A DNA stretch of 64,000 bases from Aristolochia californica (lineage: Eukaryota > Streptophyta > Magnoliopsida > Piperales > Aristolochiaceae), in NCBI GenBank assembly GCA_029961685.1, contig JARWKL010000015.1, positions 18,660,801 to 18,724,800 on the forward strand, given 5' to 3'. The notes beneath the pieces are model-generated. The model ran no database searches. It was not told the origin of the DNA and worked only from the letters and a program-made list of their open reading frames with translations. This document shows, in pieces, positions 1-10,800 of the stretch. Each line of letters begins with the position of its first letter. The first letter of the stretch is position 1. Position numbers and translations under genes: made by a program.

Positions 1-974
1 TGTAAAAGTGAGACAATTTCAGAAATGTGGTGGAAAAGCACCAACTGATTATCACTTGAGAGTCACCTTCAATAATGAGAGGGTGATTGAGGTGATCACG
101 ATGAGCCCTTGGAGGAGGGCGAAGAGCTCAGTTGAAGTAGAGTCTCAAATATCCATTGGGCCAGCATAAGAGATGAGTGTGTACCATCAACATTGTGGAA
201 AGCTTCACCATATCTGACAATGCCCGGATTGCCACGAGCGCTTCAATCAAAGTTAAGTTTGAGCGAACCAGGCGAAGGAGGTTTCCATGGAATGTTAGTG
301 GGAGGACAAGTGGGGGCTGACAAGTTTTGCTAAAGCACACCAATTGGTGCGAAGTGAGGTGCCCAATAGGTTGGCGAAGTCCTTCTTGGTGTGGAGCCAG
401 GAGGAAATTTAATTGACGATGATGCAAGATACGTCCTCTGCATTGCTTAAATTGCAATTGAACCTTTTGTTGTTTCTCTCCTTGCAAAGACCCCAAGGAA
501 TCTGCGCAAGATAGGCAAAAAGCAAAATCTTCCCCAACTTGGGTATGACACTACCCAGAATGAACCTACTAGTGTTGAGAAGATCACTTGGGAGGCATAA
601 CTGAAGCTCAATTTGACGGAGGATGTTTGTCCAAGCATTCCAGAGAAAGTGGCAATGGAAGAGGAGGTGGGGAATTGTCTCATCGCTCGAATTGCAGAAA
701 GGGCAGAGCCTACATGGGATGTGTTGCCATGCTTTCTCAAATTATCAGCTGTCTAAATCTCGTTCAGGATTCCGTAACAGAAGAAAATTTTGATTTTCGA
801 AGGGGCCAAGAGGCTCCAAGTAATAGCGGCATCATGAGATGCATGGTTATTGTCCAACCATTGATAAGTCTTTATGTTGAAGTAATCGAGAAAAGACTAT
901 TGCTCTCAAATCTCCAAATTATGTATCTTGATTGTTATATCGAATTTTGATTGGCTAGAGCTCACCAAGGAGTC
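1..974 (-). mobile_element. Old LINE, 3' part (zinc-finger and RNase H), cut by window edge
   Basis: On the minus strand this stretch encodes decayed pieces of an L1-type LINE ORF2. About 975-450 gives the linker before the zinc finger (PSKIKIF, then TADNLRKHG) and the zf-RVT region. About 330-1 gives RNase H: LNFD-like strand, then ELFALLQGL and IIEGDSQVIISWC. Frames shift several times and stops occur, so it is a pseudogene. The 3' end lies beyond base 1. The same copy resumes at 2157-2570 on the other side of a younger plus-strand LINE, as shown by the continuous domain order and the target-site duplication at the junction. Family assignment rests on motif recognition. Confidence 0.8.
957..974. 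repeat. Target-site duplication, left copy
   Basis: 18 bases AGAGCTCACCAAGGAGTC match 2139-2156 with one C/T difference. The two copies flank the LINE at 975-2138, so they mark its insertion point inside the older minus-strand LINE. Confidence 0.85.
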
Positions 975-2138
975 CTGTTGGACACTTTGCAGTCAACCAG
1001 AATCCAAGCTAACAAATCAGACAAGCTAATCTGGTGGCCAGATAAAAGTGGCTTCTTCTCTGTCAGCTCCTCCTATCTTGTTATTCGAGGAGAGATCACT
1101 CGAGGTCCCAAGCATGTAGTGGAATTCACTTGGCGTCTTAATGTCCCCCCTAAAAATAAAATTTTTCATGTGGAGTGTTTGCCGTAATAAGATTCTCTCT
1201 GCTAACAACCTCAGAATTCGTGGCAACCACGAAGTTGACCCCATTTGCCCTTTCTGCCATGCACAGGAAGAAACCGTAAGCCACCTGCTCCTTTTGTGCC
1301 CTTTCTCTTGAGAGATTTGGATGTCGATTCTTAGCAAAATTGGGCTCCAACTCTGCTTCCCTGAGGAGTTGTCAGCCACCTACCGTATGCTTGCTGAAAC
1401 TCCTATCCCTGGTATTGGGAAACTGATGATCTCTGCTATATCCGCATATATCCCATGGGGTCTTTGGCTGGAGCGAAATCAATGAAGATTCAATGCCAAA
1501 CCCAGTACTCAAGATAGAGTTATTGAAACCATCTTAGGCAATATTGCTACTTGGCTTCACTCAATAAAGGCCTTCTCCCCGTTCTCTGGAACGTCCATCA
1601 GGGATAATTGGAGAAGCTTAGCCCAGCTTCACCTCTCTTCGAAGCCTCCTGTCATATGCGAATGGACCCCGCCTCCTGCTGGAGTCCTTAAGCTGAATTT
1701 TGACTGCTCTTCTCTTGGTAACCCTAGCTTAGCAGGGTTTGGTGGCGTGATCCGGGACTCTCTTGGGAACCAGATCGTCTCTTTCTCCTGGCCCCTTGGA
1801 ATTGCAAACTCCACAACGGCTGAACTTCAAAGCCTCCTCAATGGGCTTCGTGTTTTTCGTGATCATTGCTCTGGACCTGTCCTTATCGAGGGAGACTCTA
1901 AGGTGGTGATCGGTTGGTGCCAGCATGCCTCTACTCCTCCATGGCGTCATTGGGATGCATTTTTTGAAGTTTTGGATATTGTAAATCTCTTGGAGTGTTT
2001 CTGGTCTCTCATTCCGAGATCAGCAAATTTTGCGGCTGATGTTCTAGCCAAGCAAGGAGCCTCCTTGCAATCTTTTGTTGTTAGGAGTTAGGTCCTTTTG
2101 TTTCTCTTAATAAAATTCACATTTCATAAAAAAAAAAA
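975..2138 (+). mobile_element. 5'-truncated LINE (zf-RVT and RNase H) nested in an older LINE
   Basis: In order: the pre-zinc-finger segment with KLIWWPDKSGFFSV (about 1023-1062), a zf-RVT finger (CPFCHAQEETVSHLLLLCPFS, about 1247-1310), and RNase H (about 1680-2090) with EGDSKVVIGWC and PRSANFAADVLAKQG. It ends 45-50 bases after the stop with an AATAAA signal and a poly-A run. A one-base slip near 1150 and internal stops break the frame. It lacks endonuclease and RT, so it was 5'-truncated on insertion. It belongs to the same family as the plus-strand LINEs at 6893, 14326, 50167, 54112 and probably 62598, which share tail and protein sequence. Confidence 0.9.
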
Positions 2139-2156
2139 AGAGTTCACCAAGGAGTC
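2139..2156. repeat. Target-site duplication, right copy
   Basis: AGAGTTCACCAAGGAGTC follows the poly-A run of the LINE directly and repeats 957-974 with one mismatch. Confidence 0.85.
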
Positions 2157-2570
2157 TACTAACTAGTTGGGCTTCATCATCAACCAATCCCCGTCGGAAG
2201 TTGAGATTCCGGCAAGCATTGGAAGCACGTGACTCAAAAACCGAGGCGTTCTTTCTTGTACTGATTTTAAGTAGTGGGGTATAGGCATTGCGAAGGGGCC
2301 TATGTAACTCCACCAATCAAACAAAAAACTTAAGGACAAGCTGCATCCAACATAAAATCTAATTCCATGCTCAAAGGTGTGGAAGAGAGCGAAGAAGGAT
2401 TGCCACAAGGGGGAGAGTCTTTGTTGTCTGCCACCAGAAATCCACTAGTCCAATTTAGTTTGGCAGCTATCATCAGTCTCCAAATTGATTTTGGGGTGTA
2501 GTTGAACTTCCAAATCCACTTAAGGAGGAAGGCTTGGTTCAAGTGCTTCCAAAACCACATTAACCTGAGG
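2157..2570 (-). mobile_element. Old LINE, end of RT domain (same copy as 1-974)
   Basis: Minus-strand frames show the end of a LINE reverse transcriptase: NQAFLLKWIWKF (about 2540-2500), a tryptophan-rich linker, and FLFDWW (about 2320), as in the C-terminal RT region of plant L1 elements. The copy breaks abruptly at 2570, where an inverted LTR piece begins. RT catalytic motifs are absent from this fragment. Stops and frame changes show decay. Confidence 0.75.
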
Positions 2571-2644
2571 AACAAAATTACATCAAGATATATGAATAAG
2601 AATAAAGGAAATAACCAAAATACCCTTTTTCTTGTTTTTCAACT
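2571..2644 (-). mobile_element. Inverted fragment of a copia LTR start
   Basis: About 74 bases are, in reverse complement, the first 75-80 bases of the LTR at 3054 (GTTGAAAAACAAG, then GGGTATTTTG, then ATTCTTATTCATATATCTT). The piece sits directly upstream of the copia RNase H fragment of the same family but faces the other way. Confidence 0.75.
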
Positions 2645-3053
2645 AGGAGGTACTGTGTTTTTCTGGGAGGAAACTTAATCACCCGGAAGAGTAAGAAACA
2701 AAATGTGGTTGCTCGGTCTAATACAGGACTGAATACAGAGCAATGGTCCATATTGTAAGTTAATGTGGGTGAAATGTGTTGCACAGGAGTTAGGCTTCTA
2801 TTAGAAAGATCTTATGACTATGAATTGTGATGACCAGACAACAATCCAGTGTTTCATGAGAAAACGAAGCACATAGAGGTAGATTGTCATCTCATTCAGG
2901 ATGCAGTGATGAAGTAGGAGGTGACAACCCCATATGTTCGGTCTGGTGATTACCTCGGCGATGTCTTCACTAAAGCGCTAGGAAAGTGTGAATTTATGAA
3001 CTTTTGTGGCAAACTGAGACTCTTTGACATATATGGTTTAGTATGAGGGGGAG
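2645..3053 (+). mobile_element. Ty1/copia RNase H end and polypurine tract
   Basis: Plus-strand frames give the end of copia RNase H with several stops: GGNLI near 2665, then NPVFHEKTKHIEVDCHL (about 2845-2890) and VRSGDYLGDVFTKALGK (about 2937-2985). A polypurine tract ATGAGGGGGAG at 3043-3053 lies directly before the LTR. It is the same family as the copy at 12567-13325. It is a 5'-deleted remnant. Confidence 0.85.
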
Positions 3054-3480
3054 TGTTGAAAAACAAGTACGAGGGTATTTTGATCATTTCATGTTATTCT
3101 TATTCATATATCTTAATGTAATCTTGTTCCTCATGTTGAATTATGTCTATGGTCTTATTTTCATGTATATAGGACATGTAGAATGGGAGATATAAGTAGA
3201 TGAGGGTTTTACTTAAGTGAGGGGTATACTTGTAATTTTTGTTAAACTCTCTTATAAATAGGTTGGAAGTTGTGCACGAGCCCCAATGCAGCTCTCTTTT
3301 CGGAGCTCCTCTTCTCCACTCTTTCTCTCTCCCTCACCCTCTCAATCTCTCTCTTCATCTCTCTATTTTCTTACTTTTTTTCAATTTTGAAGAGAATTTG
3401 CAGCAGCAATGCACTACAAAATTCGGAGGACGATAGAGCTCTGCCTTCCTCATTGAGGTCGAGGGCGTCAATTTGCAACA
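3054..3480 (+). mobile_element. 3' LTR of copia element A
   Basis: The LTR begins TGTTG just after the polypurine tract and ends with CAACA at 3480, giving 5-base inverted ends and a length of about 427 bases. It contains a TATA-like element (TTATAAATAG near 3251) followed by a CT-rich stretch, typical of U3/R. The right end is set from the terminal repeat only, because the partner LTR is missing. Confidence 0.7.
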
Positions 3481-3589
3481 CAAGCTTCTTTCTGAGCGGA
3501 GAGGAAGGCATGATATAGTTAGGCTCATTTAGTCTGCTTCATTTTCAGATTCTTAAGCTTTACGGTGACTATTCCACTAGTTGGACCTG
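3481..3589. other. Short spacer
   Basis: Nothing recognisable between the copia LTR and the endonuclease fragment. Confidence 0.5.
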
Positions 3590-4380
3590 AGACCCTTATT
3601 TCCTTCCACCAAGACTTTGTGAGATTGAGACATGCTTTATCCTTAAGCCAGAAATTTTAAAATCTGAATGGTTTATGACCCCAATTACTTGACTTAGTTT
3701 CAAGCTGAATAGGTCGATCTTTAGAAATAACCTTACCCAACACCTGAGCAGAAGCATTTGGGTAAATTTGACTCCAACTATTAGAGCAAAGAAATCGATC
3801 CAATTTGGAGAGAACAACTCATTGTTGGTTATTACTCCCAAGGAAAGTCTTTGCCTGAAGCAGGTATCTCTTCAAGACCGTTAGCTCCAATGAAATCACA
3901 AAAAACTTCTCATTGAAGCTGTGATTTGAGACACTGAAGGGGATCTCTCATTGCAGAACTTGATGGCATTGAAGTCGTCAGTGACTAACTAAGGACCATC
4001 CCAGTTCTCCGTAGCCATTGTTAATTCATCCCATAATTCAGCTTGGTGTCTATGGGTACTAGGGCCATAAACACCCCCAATGCACCATATAATGCTGACC
4101 TCTTTGTCTTTAAATTTACGAGCTTAGGCAAATTGCCAATCTTACCATCTTGCAACTCTAAAATGGCTTGATCCCGAGCAATCAAAAACCTCCAACCGAC
4201 CCAATTGCAGCCTGGGCAAGCCAACCAGGATGCAAAATGGGGATAAGGCCATCGACTAGAAAAACATGGATTGAGTTTTGGTCTCTTGCAGGACAACATC
4301 ATGAGCCTTCCTAGACTCCACAGTGTCCTGGATTGACACTCTTTTCTTGTGATTGCCTACTCCTCGAATGTTTCATGACA
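3590..4380 (-). mobile_element. LINE endonuclease fragment (inverted)
   Basis: The minus strand encodes a broken LINE endonuclease (exonuclease-endonuclease-phosphatase fold). The order from 4300 down is WRFLIARDQAILEL, GVFMALVPIDTKLN, then SKLDRFLCSNSW (about 3800) and a SKDRPIQLET segment (about 3720). Frames shift and stops occur. The plus-strand RNase H tail directly to the right (4450-4835) makes this look like the inverted 5' part of one twin-primed LINE. It could instead be the 5' part of the LINE at 1-2570. Confidence 0.65.
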
Positions 4381-4449
4381 TGATAATCATTTTCTACCTT
4401 GTGTTTTTGTTTGCACTCCTGGTTTATTTTGTTGATTGCTCATAACAGA

Positions 4450-4835
4450 ATGAAAATTTTCAGCAAATTCAAGCATTATTGTCCAAGTTTCATCATCAAA
4501 TTGGTCATTCCATCTCGAAGTGGGGTTAGAGGGTGATTCACAAGATTTTGGAAGGTGGCCCTAGTTGTGTTATCAGCTGGTGCTTGAAGAAGAAGGTCCC
4601 CTCCGTGGCGTCATTAGTCTATTTTTTATGAGATTCAGCACCTATCTTCTGATTTTGTCTCTTATTGGTTTCATGTACCTAAATTAGCTAATCGTTTAGC
4701 TGATAGTTTAGCTAGAGAGGGGGTCTCTCTTCAATCCATCATTGTAAGAAACCCCCTCCTCCTTGATGTATTGCAGCCTTTTGGCTTCTTAATACAACGT
4801 CCCCTTTCTGAAAAGAATAAAGAACAAAAAGGTTG
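4450..4835 (+). mobile_element. LINE 3' end (RNase H tail)
   Basis: Reading frames show VISWCLKKKVPSV, FHVPKLANRLADSLAREGV and QSIIVRN, the C-terminal part of LINE RNase H. An A-rich tail follows (about 4815-4832). The tail differs from the AATAAAATCAC-type tail of the main plus-strand family, so this is another LINE family. Confidence 0.7.
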
Positions 4836-6890
4836 TTGCATTAGTAGTTGCATCATCTTGCATCTTCCGCACAAGTCTTGAGGACAACATGTACGTCATG
4901 GTTAATTCACTCCGCTAGTTCTTTGTGAATCTTTCATTGATGTTGGCACCTTTGTGTTGGTACAGGTAATACAACATGTGTGTCAACATAGAGGTTAGTC
5001 AACCTGGTAGAATCCCTCTCTTGCTATCTCTCCCATATGTGTTGTGTCCAAGTTACATGGAAAGGGGTTTTTATTGGTGTCGGGCTTCCATAAATCCCCT
5101 AGAATTCTCTAGTAAGTTTTTCCATCACTTTGGAGCAAAGCTTGAAGACCTGTTACCTGCAATAGCACTCAGTGACTTACCTTCTGTAAGGCCTGCACAC
5201 GTGGTTTGTTGTAGTAGCAGGAGCGCATCTAACCAGAGTTGCTGTGTGTGAACTTTCGTTTTTTGTTTCAGTTTCTGCTACTGCAAGAGCTATGTTGAGT
5301 AAGAAAATCAGCAAGAGTGTTCTCTCTGTGTTAGTAATTGGTAGACATTGATCCTCTCGGTGTAGTTGAAACAAGCATGAGTTGAGTCAATTTTTGTTAG
5401 TTCCTCATTTTGTATGAGGGTTTTGTACTTTGCCTAGAGTGCATCACATGTGTGTATGTAGTCCTCGTTGATCTAGTTCAATCTTATTTGGTCTCTTGGA
5501 TTGCTTTGAGTGGGAGATTGTGTTTCCATGTAAGCAGCCTTGAGTATTGACCACCTTTCCTTTTGAGCGATCTTTTTAAACTTGACTTAGGCCTAGTTTT
5601 CTGGTATTTGAAGTCTTGTCATATGGCTTGGTGAAGTCATTTTATCTTTTCTGTTTCCCAAGTTGGGATTCATGTCTTGATTTTCCTGCTTAAAGGGGAG
5701 AAGTTCAATGCATCAGTGTTGGTATTAGTGAAGCCCACAGTGAAATCCACCCAAGAATTTTCGTGTGGTGATTGATCAGAGTTGTCAACAGGAGGCAAGC
5801 TTTCTGAAGACGTCCAAATTAGTAATGGGGAGATGGAAGCAGATGAATGTTGATATCTCTAGAGTTTTTATTATGTTCAAGCTGGGGATTATTGGCGTGT
5901 ACTCTCCCGCATGTATTCATGGGTAAGAAAGAGTGTAAGTGTGCCAGTACTGATAAAGTTAAGTCCAAGAACCATCTTACACATACAAGCTCAAAACCCA
6001 AATACCAATTTTTGAAGCTATGATATGTTGTAGATTTCTTGAAGACCAATTGTATACATATATAATAGACAGAGGAAGTTATTTTTCAACCTCAAGCTAC
6101 AAACCTAAGTTTCAGAAGTCTGAGTGGAGTTGAGAGTATTTTAGAGAGCAAGTTTAGTGAAAACGGTCAAAAGTAAAGATTTCTTATGACCTAGGTTCAT
6201 AGATAGTACTAGATATCCATGAGGTAATTGTGATCAAGCCAAACTCAACCCATTATGAGACAGGTATTTGATATTTGATTGGGACTCTTAAGAATTTGAT
6301 AAAGACTCTTAAGATATCCATTTTTTAATGGGTTGGACTCAGATTTCTCTTAATGATTTGGATTTTAACCCATTAATAGCCTTAATTATCAAGAAGGTAA
6401 TGAGATTTTAAGGCTTCTAAAGCATCACATACTACAGATTACTCATACTACAAATTCCTCATCATTTAGATCCCAATGGAGATTGACTATCCAAATTTAT
6501 CTAGCATTTGTCATGTGAGAAGCCCAAATAGAAATTTGAGCATTGTATCTGAGCCTAAAGATTGTGCGAAAAGTATTTGCTAGAGCAGATGTACCATTCC
6601 AAATGTCACACCACAATTTAATTCATTAAGATACCATCCTTGGCATGAAATCTGATACCCTGAAGCATAACTGTATCTGCCTGCAAATTTCTTTCCATAA
6701 TCTAGTTGCTGAATAAGGAATTGTGGAGCCAATTATTTGACACACTGTTACTTAACCTACATACACAACCTCTAACTTATCTTCTCTTAGATGTGAGTAT
6801 AGGCCAGGTAAGTCACCCATGTCATGGTAGCAATTTTTTTCTTTTTTTATTTCTATTATTAAATTTTAGAGGGAAAGGAAGTTGAAGCTT
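4836..6890. other. No recognisable gene
   Basis: About 2 kb of AT-rich sequence with only short open frames that resemble nothing I know. At 6834-6880 a T-rich stretch resembles the reverse complement of a LINE 3' end, but this is weak. It may be decayed LTR-element sequence. Confidence 0.4.
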
Positions 6891-6892
6891 TC

Positions 6893-9262
6893 AAACGGGT
6901 AAACTGGACCCTTTTGGACGACATCATGACTCGCATGGGTTTTGGAGATCGATGGAGATATTGGATCAGGAGCTACCTGTCCTCCGCAACGTATTCTCTA
7001 GTCCTGAATGGAACAACTTGTGGGTGTTTTAATGGCTAGAGGGGATATAAATAGGGAGATCCTCTCTCCCCTCCTCTTCAACATTGTGGTGGAATTCCTC
7101 TCTGCTATGATTTGGCTAAATCCAACCAGCAGCTCCTCGGCTTTCAATATCCCTATCCTTCAATATGCGGATGACACTTTGATTTTCAAAGCTGGAACTA
7201 TGGACAACATCAGAAGAGTAAAGGCAGTTTTGGGACTCTTCGAAATTTGCTCAGGTTAGAAAGTAAATTGGGGGAAAACCTCTTTGATTGGGTTCAATAT
7301 CAACCCCAAACTCCCTCTCAGAAATGGCTAAAGTACTTGGTTGCTCGATCTCATCCACCCCTTGCACCTTCCTCGATCTTTCTCTGTTCACTGGCCATAT
7401 TTGCAAAGATCTTTGGACTCCAGTTATTGACAAGATGGAAATGCGTCTTGCATCCTGGAAGGATCGGTTGCTTAGCAAGGCAGGAAGGCTAACCCTTCTA
7501 AAATCATGCATTGTTGGCATCCCAAATCATTATTTATCCTTCTTGCCTTACCTAGCTTTTGTTTGTCGGCAATTGGATAAGATGAAGAAGTGTTTTCTCT
7601 GGAGAGGAAGCAGCCCAGATTTCAAGTACCATTTGGTCAGTTGGGAGGAAGTCTGCCTCCCAAAGAGCCTTGGAAGCCTCAGAATCCGGCTTACCAGAGA
7701 CATGAATCGTGCCTTGCTCCTTAAATGGATTTGGAGACTCAACTCTTTTGCTCCAAACCTTTGGAAAGATATGGTGCTATCAAAGCTCGACATTACTTCA
7801 AATTGGTGGACCAAGGGGGGAAACAAAAGACATTTATCTCCTATATGGAGATCTCTTTATGTCCTTACTCCAATTTTCTCCTCAGCAATCCGATTCCATG
7901 TGGGAAATGGCCATCATATCAGATTTTGGGAAGATTGGTGGTTGGGTGATATGCCTCTTCAAAACTCTTTCCCGAACCTCTTCAGAATTTCCAGATTAAG
8001 GAATATTACCATTGCTGAAGTCGCTGATAATGAGGGATGGAATATTCAAACTCGTCGTGGTCTTCGGAACTTGAAAGTCTTGAAGCCAGTTGCCTTTTGG
8101 AAGCTTTATAGCCAACCAGAATTCAAGCTAACAAATCGGATAAATTAATCTGGTGGCTAGATAAAAGTGGCTCCTTCTCGGTCTCCTCTGCTTACCTTGT
8201 TATTCGAGGAGGGATTACTCATGGTCCCAAGCATGCAGTGGAGTTCACATGGCATCTCAGCGCCCCCCCTAAAGTAAAAATTTTCATGTGGAGTGTTTGC
8301 CGCAATAAAATTCTCTCTGCTGACGATCTCTGAAATCGTGGCCAGCTAGTGGTGGACCGCATTTGTCCTTTCTGCCATGCCACAGAAGAAACTATTAGCC
8401 ACCTGCTTCTCCTGTGCCCTTTCTCTTGGGAGATCTGGACGTCGATTATAAGCCGAATTGGACTCCATCTCTGCTTCCCTGAGGACTTGCTCGCCGCCTA
8501 CCGAATGCTTGCAGGGACCCCTATACCCGGTCTTGGAAAATTGGTGATCTCAGCTTGCTCCGTTTTCATCCCCTGGGGTCTTTGGCTAGAGTGCAATCAA
8601 AGGAGATTCAATGCCAAGTTCAGCTCTCAAGATAGAGGCATTGAAACTATCTTAGGAGATATTGCTACATGTCTCCATTCTCGAAAAGCCTTCTCCTCCT
8701 CTGGATCTTCCATAAAAAACAATTGGAGATGTCTTGCCCAGCTCCACACTTCGTTGAAGCCCCCAGTTATTTATGAGTGGACCTCGCCGCCTATTGGTGT
8801 CCTTAAGCTGAATTTTAACGGATCCTCTTTCGGCAACCCTGGCTTAGCTGGTTTTGGCGGCATGATTTATGACTCTCTTGGGAACCAAATTGTTTCCTTC
8901 TCCGGCCTTCTCGGCATTGCGGATTCCACGACAGCCGAACTTCAAAGCCTGCTTAATGGGCTTTGCGTTTTCCGCGATCATTGCTCCAGGCCCATCCTCA
9001 TTGAGGGAGACTCTAAGGTGATGATTAGTTGGTGTGAGAATCCCTCTACGCCTTCGTGGCGCCATTGGAACGCCTTTTTTGAAATTATGAAAATTGTCAA
9101 TTTATTTGACTGTTTTTGGTCTCTCATCCCGAGATCTGCAAATTCTATGGCTGATGTTTTAGCCAAGCAAGGAACCTTCTTGCACTCTTGTTGTTAGGAG
9201 TTAGCTCCTCTTTTTTGTCTCTTAATAAAATCACATTTCGTAAAAAAAAAAAAAAAAAAAAA
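6893..9262 (+). mobile_element. LINE with RT, zf-RVT and RNase H, 5'-truncated
   Basis: The longest plus-strand LINE ending inside the window. It starts within the RT domain (AFKRVNWTLLDDIM, about 6896), keeps the catalytic YADD box (ILQYADDTLIF, about 7155-7187), and runs through the RT C-terminus (KWIWRLN, about 7722). An RT-C-terminal frame is open 7288-8148, and a zf-RVT/RNase H frame is open 8349-9197 with CPFCHATEETISHLLLLCPFS, EGDSKVMISWC and PRSANSMADVLAKQG. It ends in AATAAAATCACATTTCGT plus about 22 A. Frameshifts near 7050, 7255 and 8150-8340 make it inactive. No endonuclease is present. I found no convincing target duplication. Confidence 0.9.
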
Positions 9263-9363
9263 ATTCAGCCATGATTAGCTGCATCCAACTTTTTTTTAAA
9301 GAAAAGTTACTCTATTTTAAAAAAATGCCATTTAGTCCGTTATATTTACTCTGTTTTATTTCA

Positions 9364-9394
<31 letters not shown>

Positions 9395-9655
9395 GACTTT
9401 TTTGTTCAATAAAGCATTCAAAAAAAGTATAAAAAGTAGAGAAAATTAAAATACATATGATAATAAATTAATGTTAAAAAATAAAAAATCATTTATTAAG
9501 TCATTCAATTCAAATTTGATGGTATAGTTGAAAAATGGGTGGAACTAAAGCTCATATGGACCTAGTCCATACTCCGTTTTTACTATTTTTTGTTACTGAT
9601 GTCCTAGCCTTCTATTCAGCATAACTCTTATGTGTGTACGTGTTAAGGGTTTCAT
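9263..9655. repeat. AT-rich spacer with (ATT)n microsatellite
   Basis: No coding signal. A run of about nine ATT units lies at 9366-9395. Confidence 0.7.
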
Positions 9656-9659
9656 CTTT

Positions 9660-9897
9660 TTAAGTTCTTAATGCGTTTGTCAGAGTTGTTCACAACTCGT
9701 GGTGCTAACTCTATTGCAGATTCATTAGTGCGTTAGGGTGTTTCTTTTGATAGCATCATAACTGGAGATTCTTTCCTTTTACTATTTTCTTTTCTTTTTG
9801 TTTGCTGATTTTGAGCTGGCATGCTAGTCCTCTCATCTCAAATTCTTGTATCTCTTCTCCTTTCTTAATGAAATTCTCTTTAATCTAAAAAAAGGCT
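9660..9897 (+). mobile_element. LINE RNase H tail fragment
   Basis: Frames read SELFTTRGANSIADSLVR (about 9680-9733), then SFDSIITGDSF, the extreme C-terminus of a LINE RNase H. A 3' tail ends in TAAAAAAAGG near 9893. It is heavily truncated and not of the main family. Confidence 0.6.
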
Positions 9898-10094
9898 TTC
9901 TTCTTTTAGTGATGGTTGCTGTTTTTTTATAATTGATAGAGTTGATGTTGGGGACTTCTCCTACGCAGGCTGCAACTAGGAGTTGTTTCTATGCAGGTTT
10001 TGCCACTCAAAGGAATTTCGCAGAGGTACAACCCTTGCTATTTTCTTCATTAAGTTACATTGTATTTTTTGTTTTTTGAAATTGGTAAATAGCG

Positions 10095-10800
10095 TCTTTT
10101 TCGTTTTTTTGAGAAAGAGATGATTTTAACACAAAACAACAGGCTAAGGGAGCAAGTACATAGAATACAAACCGGCCAAAGGCTAAGCCAAATAGGAAGG
10201 GAAGGCTCAGAGGCCAGGGAGGCTTTGCTTACTCCAGCTTTGGCTGGGTCATCAGCAACTGAATTTGCTGATTTAGGCACTTTGATCCATGCAATATGCC
10301 ATTCCAAGGAGAGGTCAGAAATCTAATGAAAGATCTGCTTGAGAGGCCAAGGAACAGGGGTATTTATCTACCCCAGCCAATGACTAGGGCTGGGTCATCC
10401 TCCCTAAGAGGCCCTTCAATAGGGCCCTCGATTCTGCTTCATTTGAGCTGCATATTTCTGCTGGCTCAGAAACGGTTGACCTGTGCTGTTTCTGAAGATC
10501 TCACCCTGGGTTACCCAAAGAGGAGCCATCACAGTTTAGTTTAAGCCAAACTGGGGATGGGGGTTGCCATTCAACCATTACTGGAGGCATGTGAATGCTG
10601 AACCACATTACTGTTCTCCAGAATTTGCCTTATGACTGACGATGGGAAGGGACAGAGATGTTGCAAGCTGTGAGCCCATAAAGGAATACTATGGATTGCT
10701 TTCTCAATCACACCTCTAATTGAGCTGCTCTTACCCTCAAAGGTTTCGCTATTCCTCACCAGCCATATTCCAGTGTATCACGGCTAGAGATGCTTTTCAT
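10095..10800 (-). mobile_element. LINE 3' part (linker and RNase H)
   Basis: On the minus strand a T-rich run (10095-10112) marks the poly-A end. RNase H reads WHIAWIKVPKSANSVADDPAKAG (shown in parts, 10307-10235), LREDDPALVIGW (about 10400) and LKLNCDGSSLGNPG (about 10545). The linker SETFEGKSSSIRG lies about 10750. It joins head-on at about 10800 to plus-strand sequence that encodes the 5' half of a LINE, a layout expected from twin priming. Confidence 0.75.

Noticed and set aside
4976..5251. 91-codon plus-strand frame
   Set aside because: No recognisable motif, no neighbours supporting a gene, AT-rich transposon-like setting.
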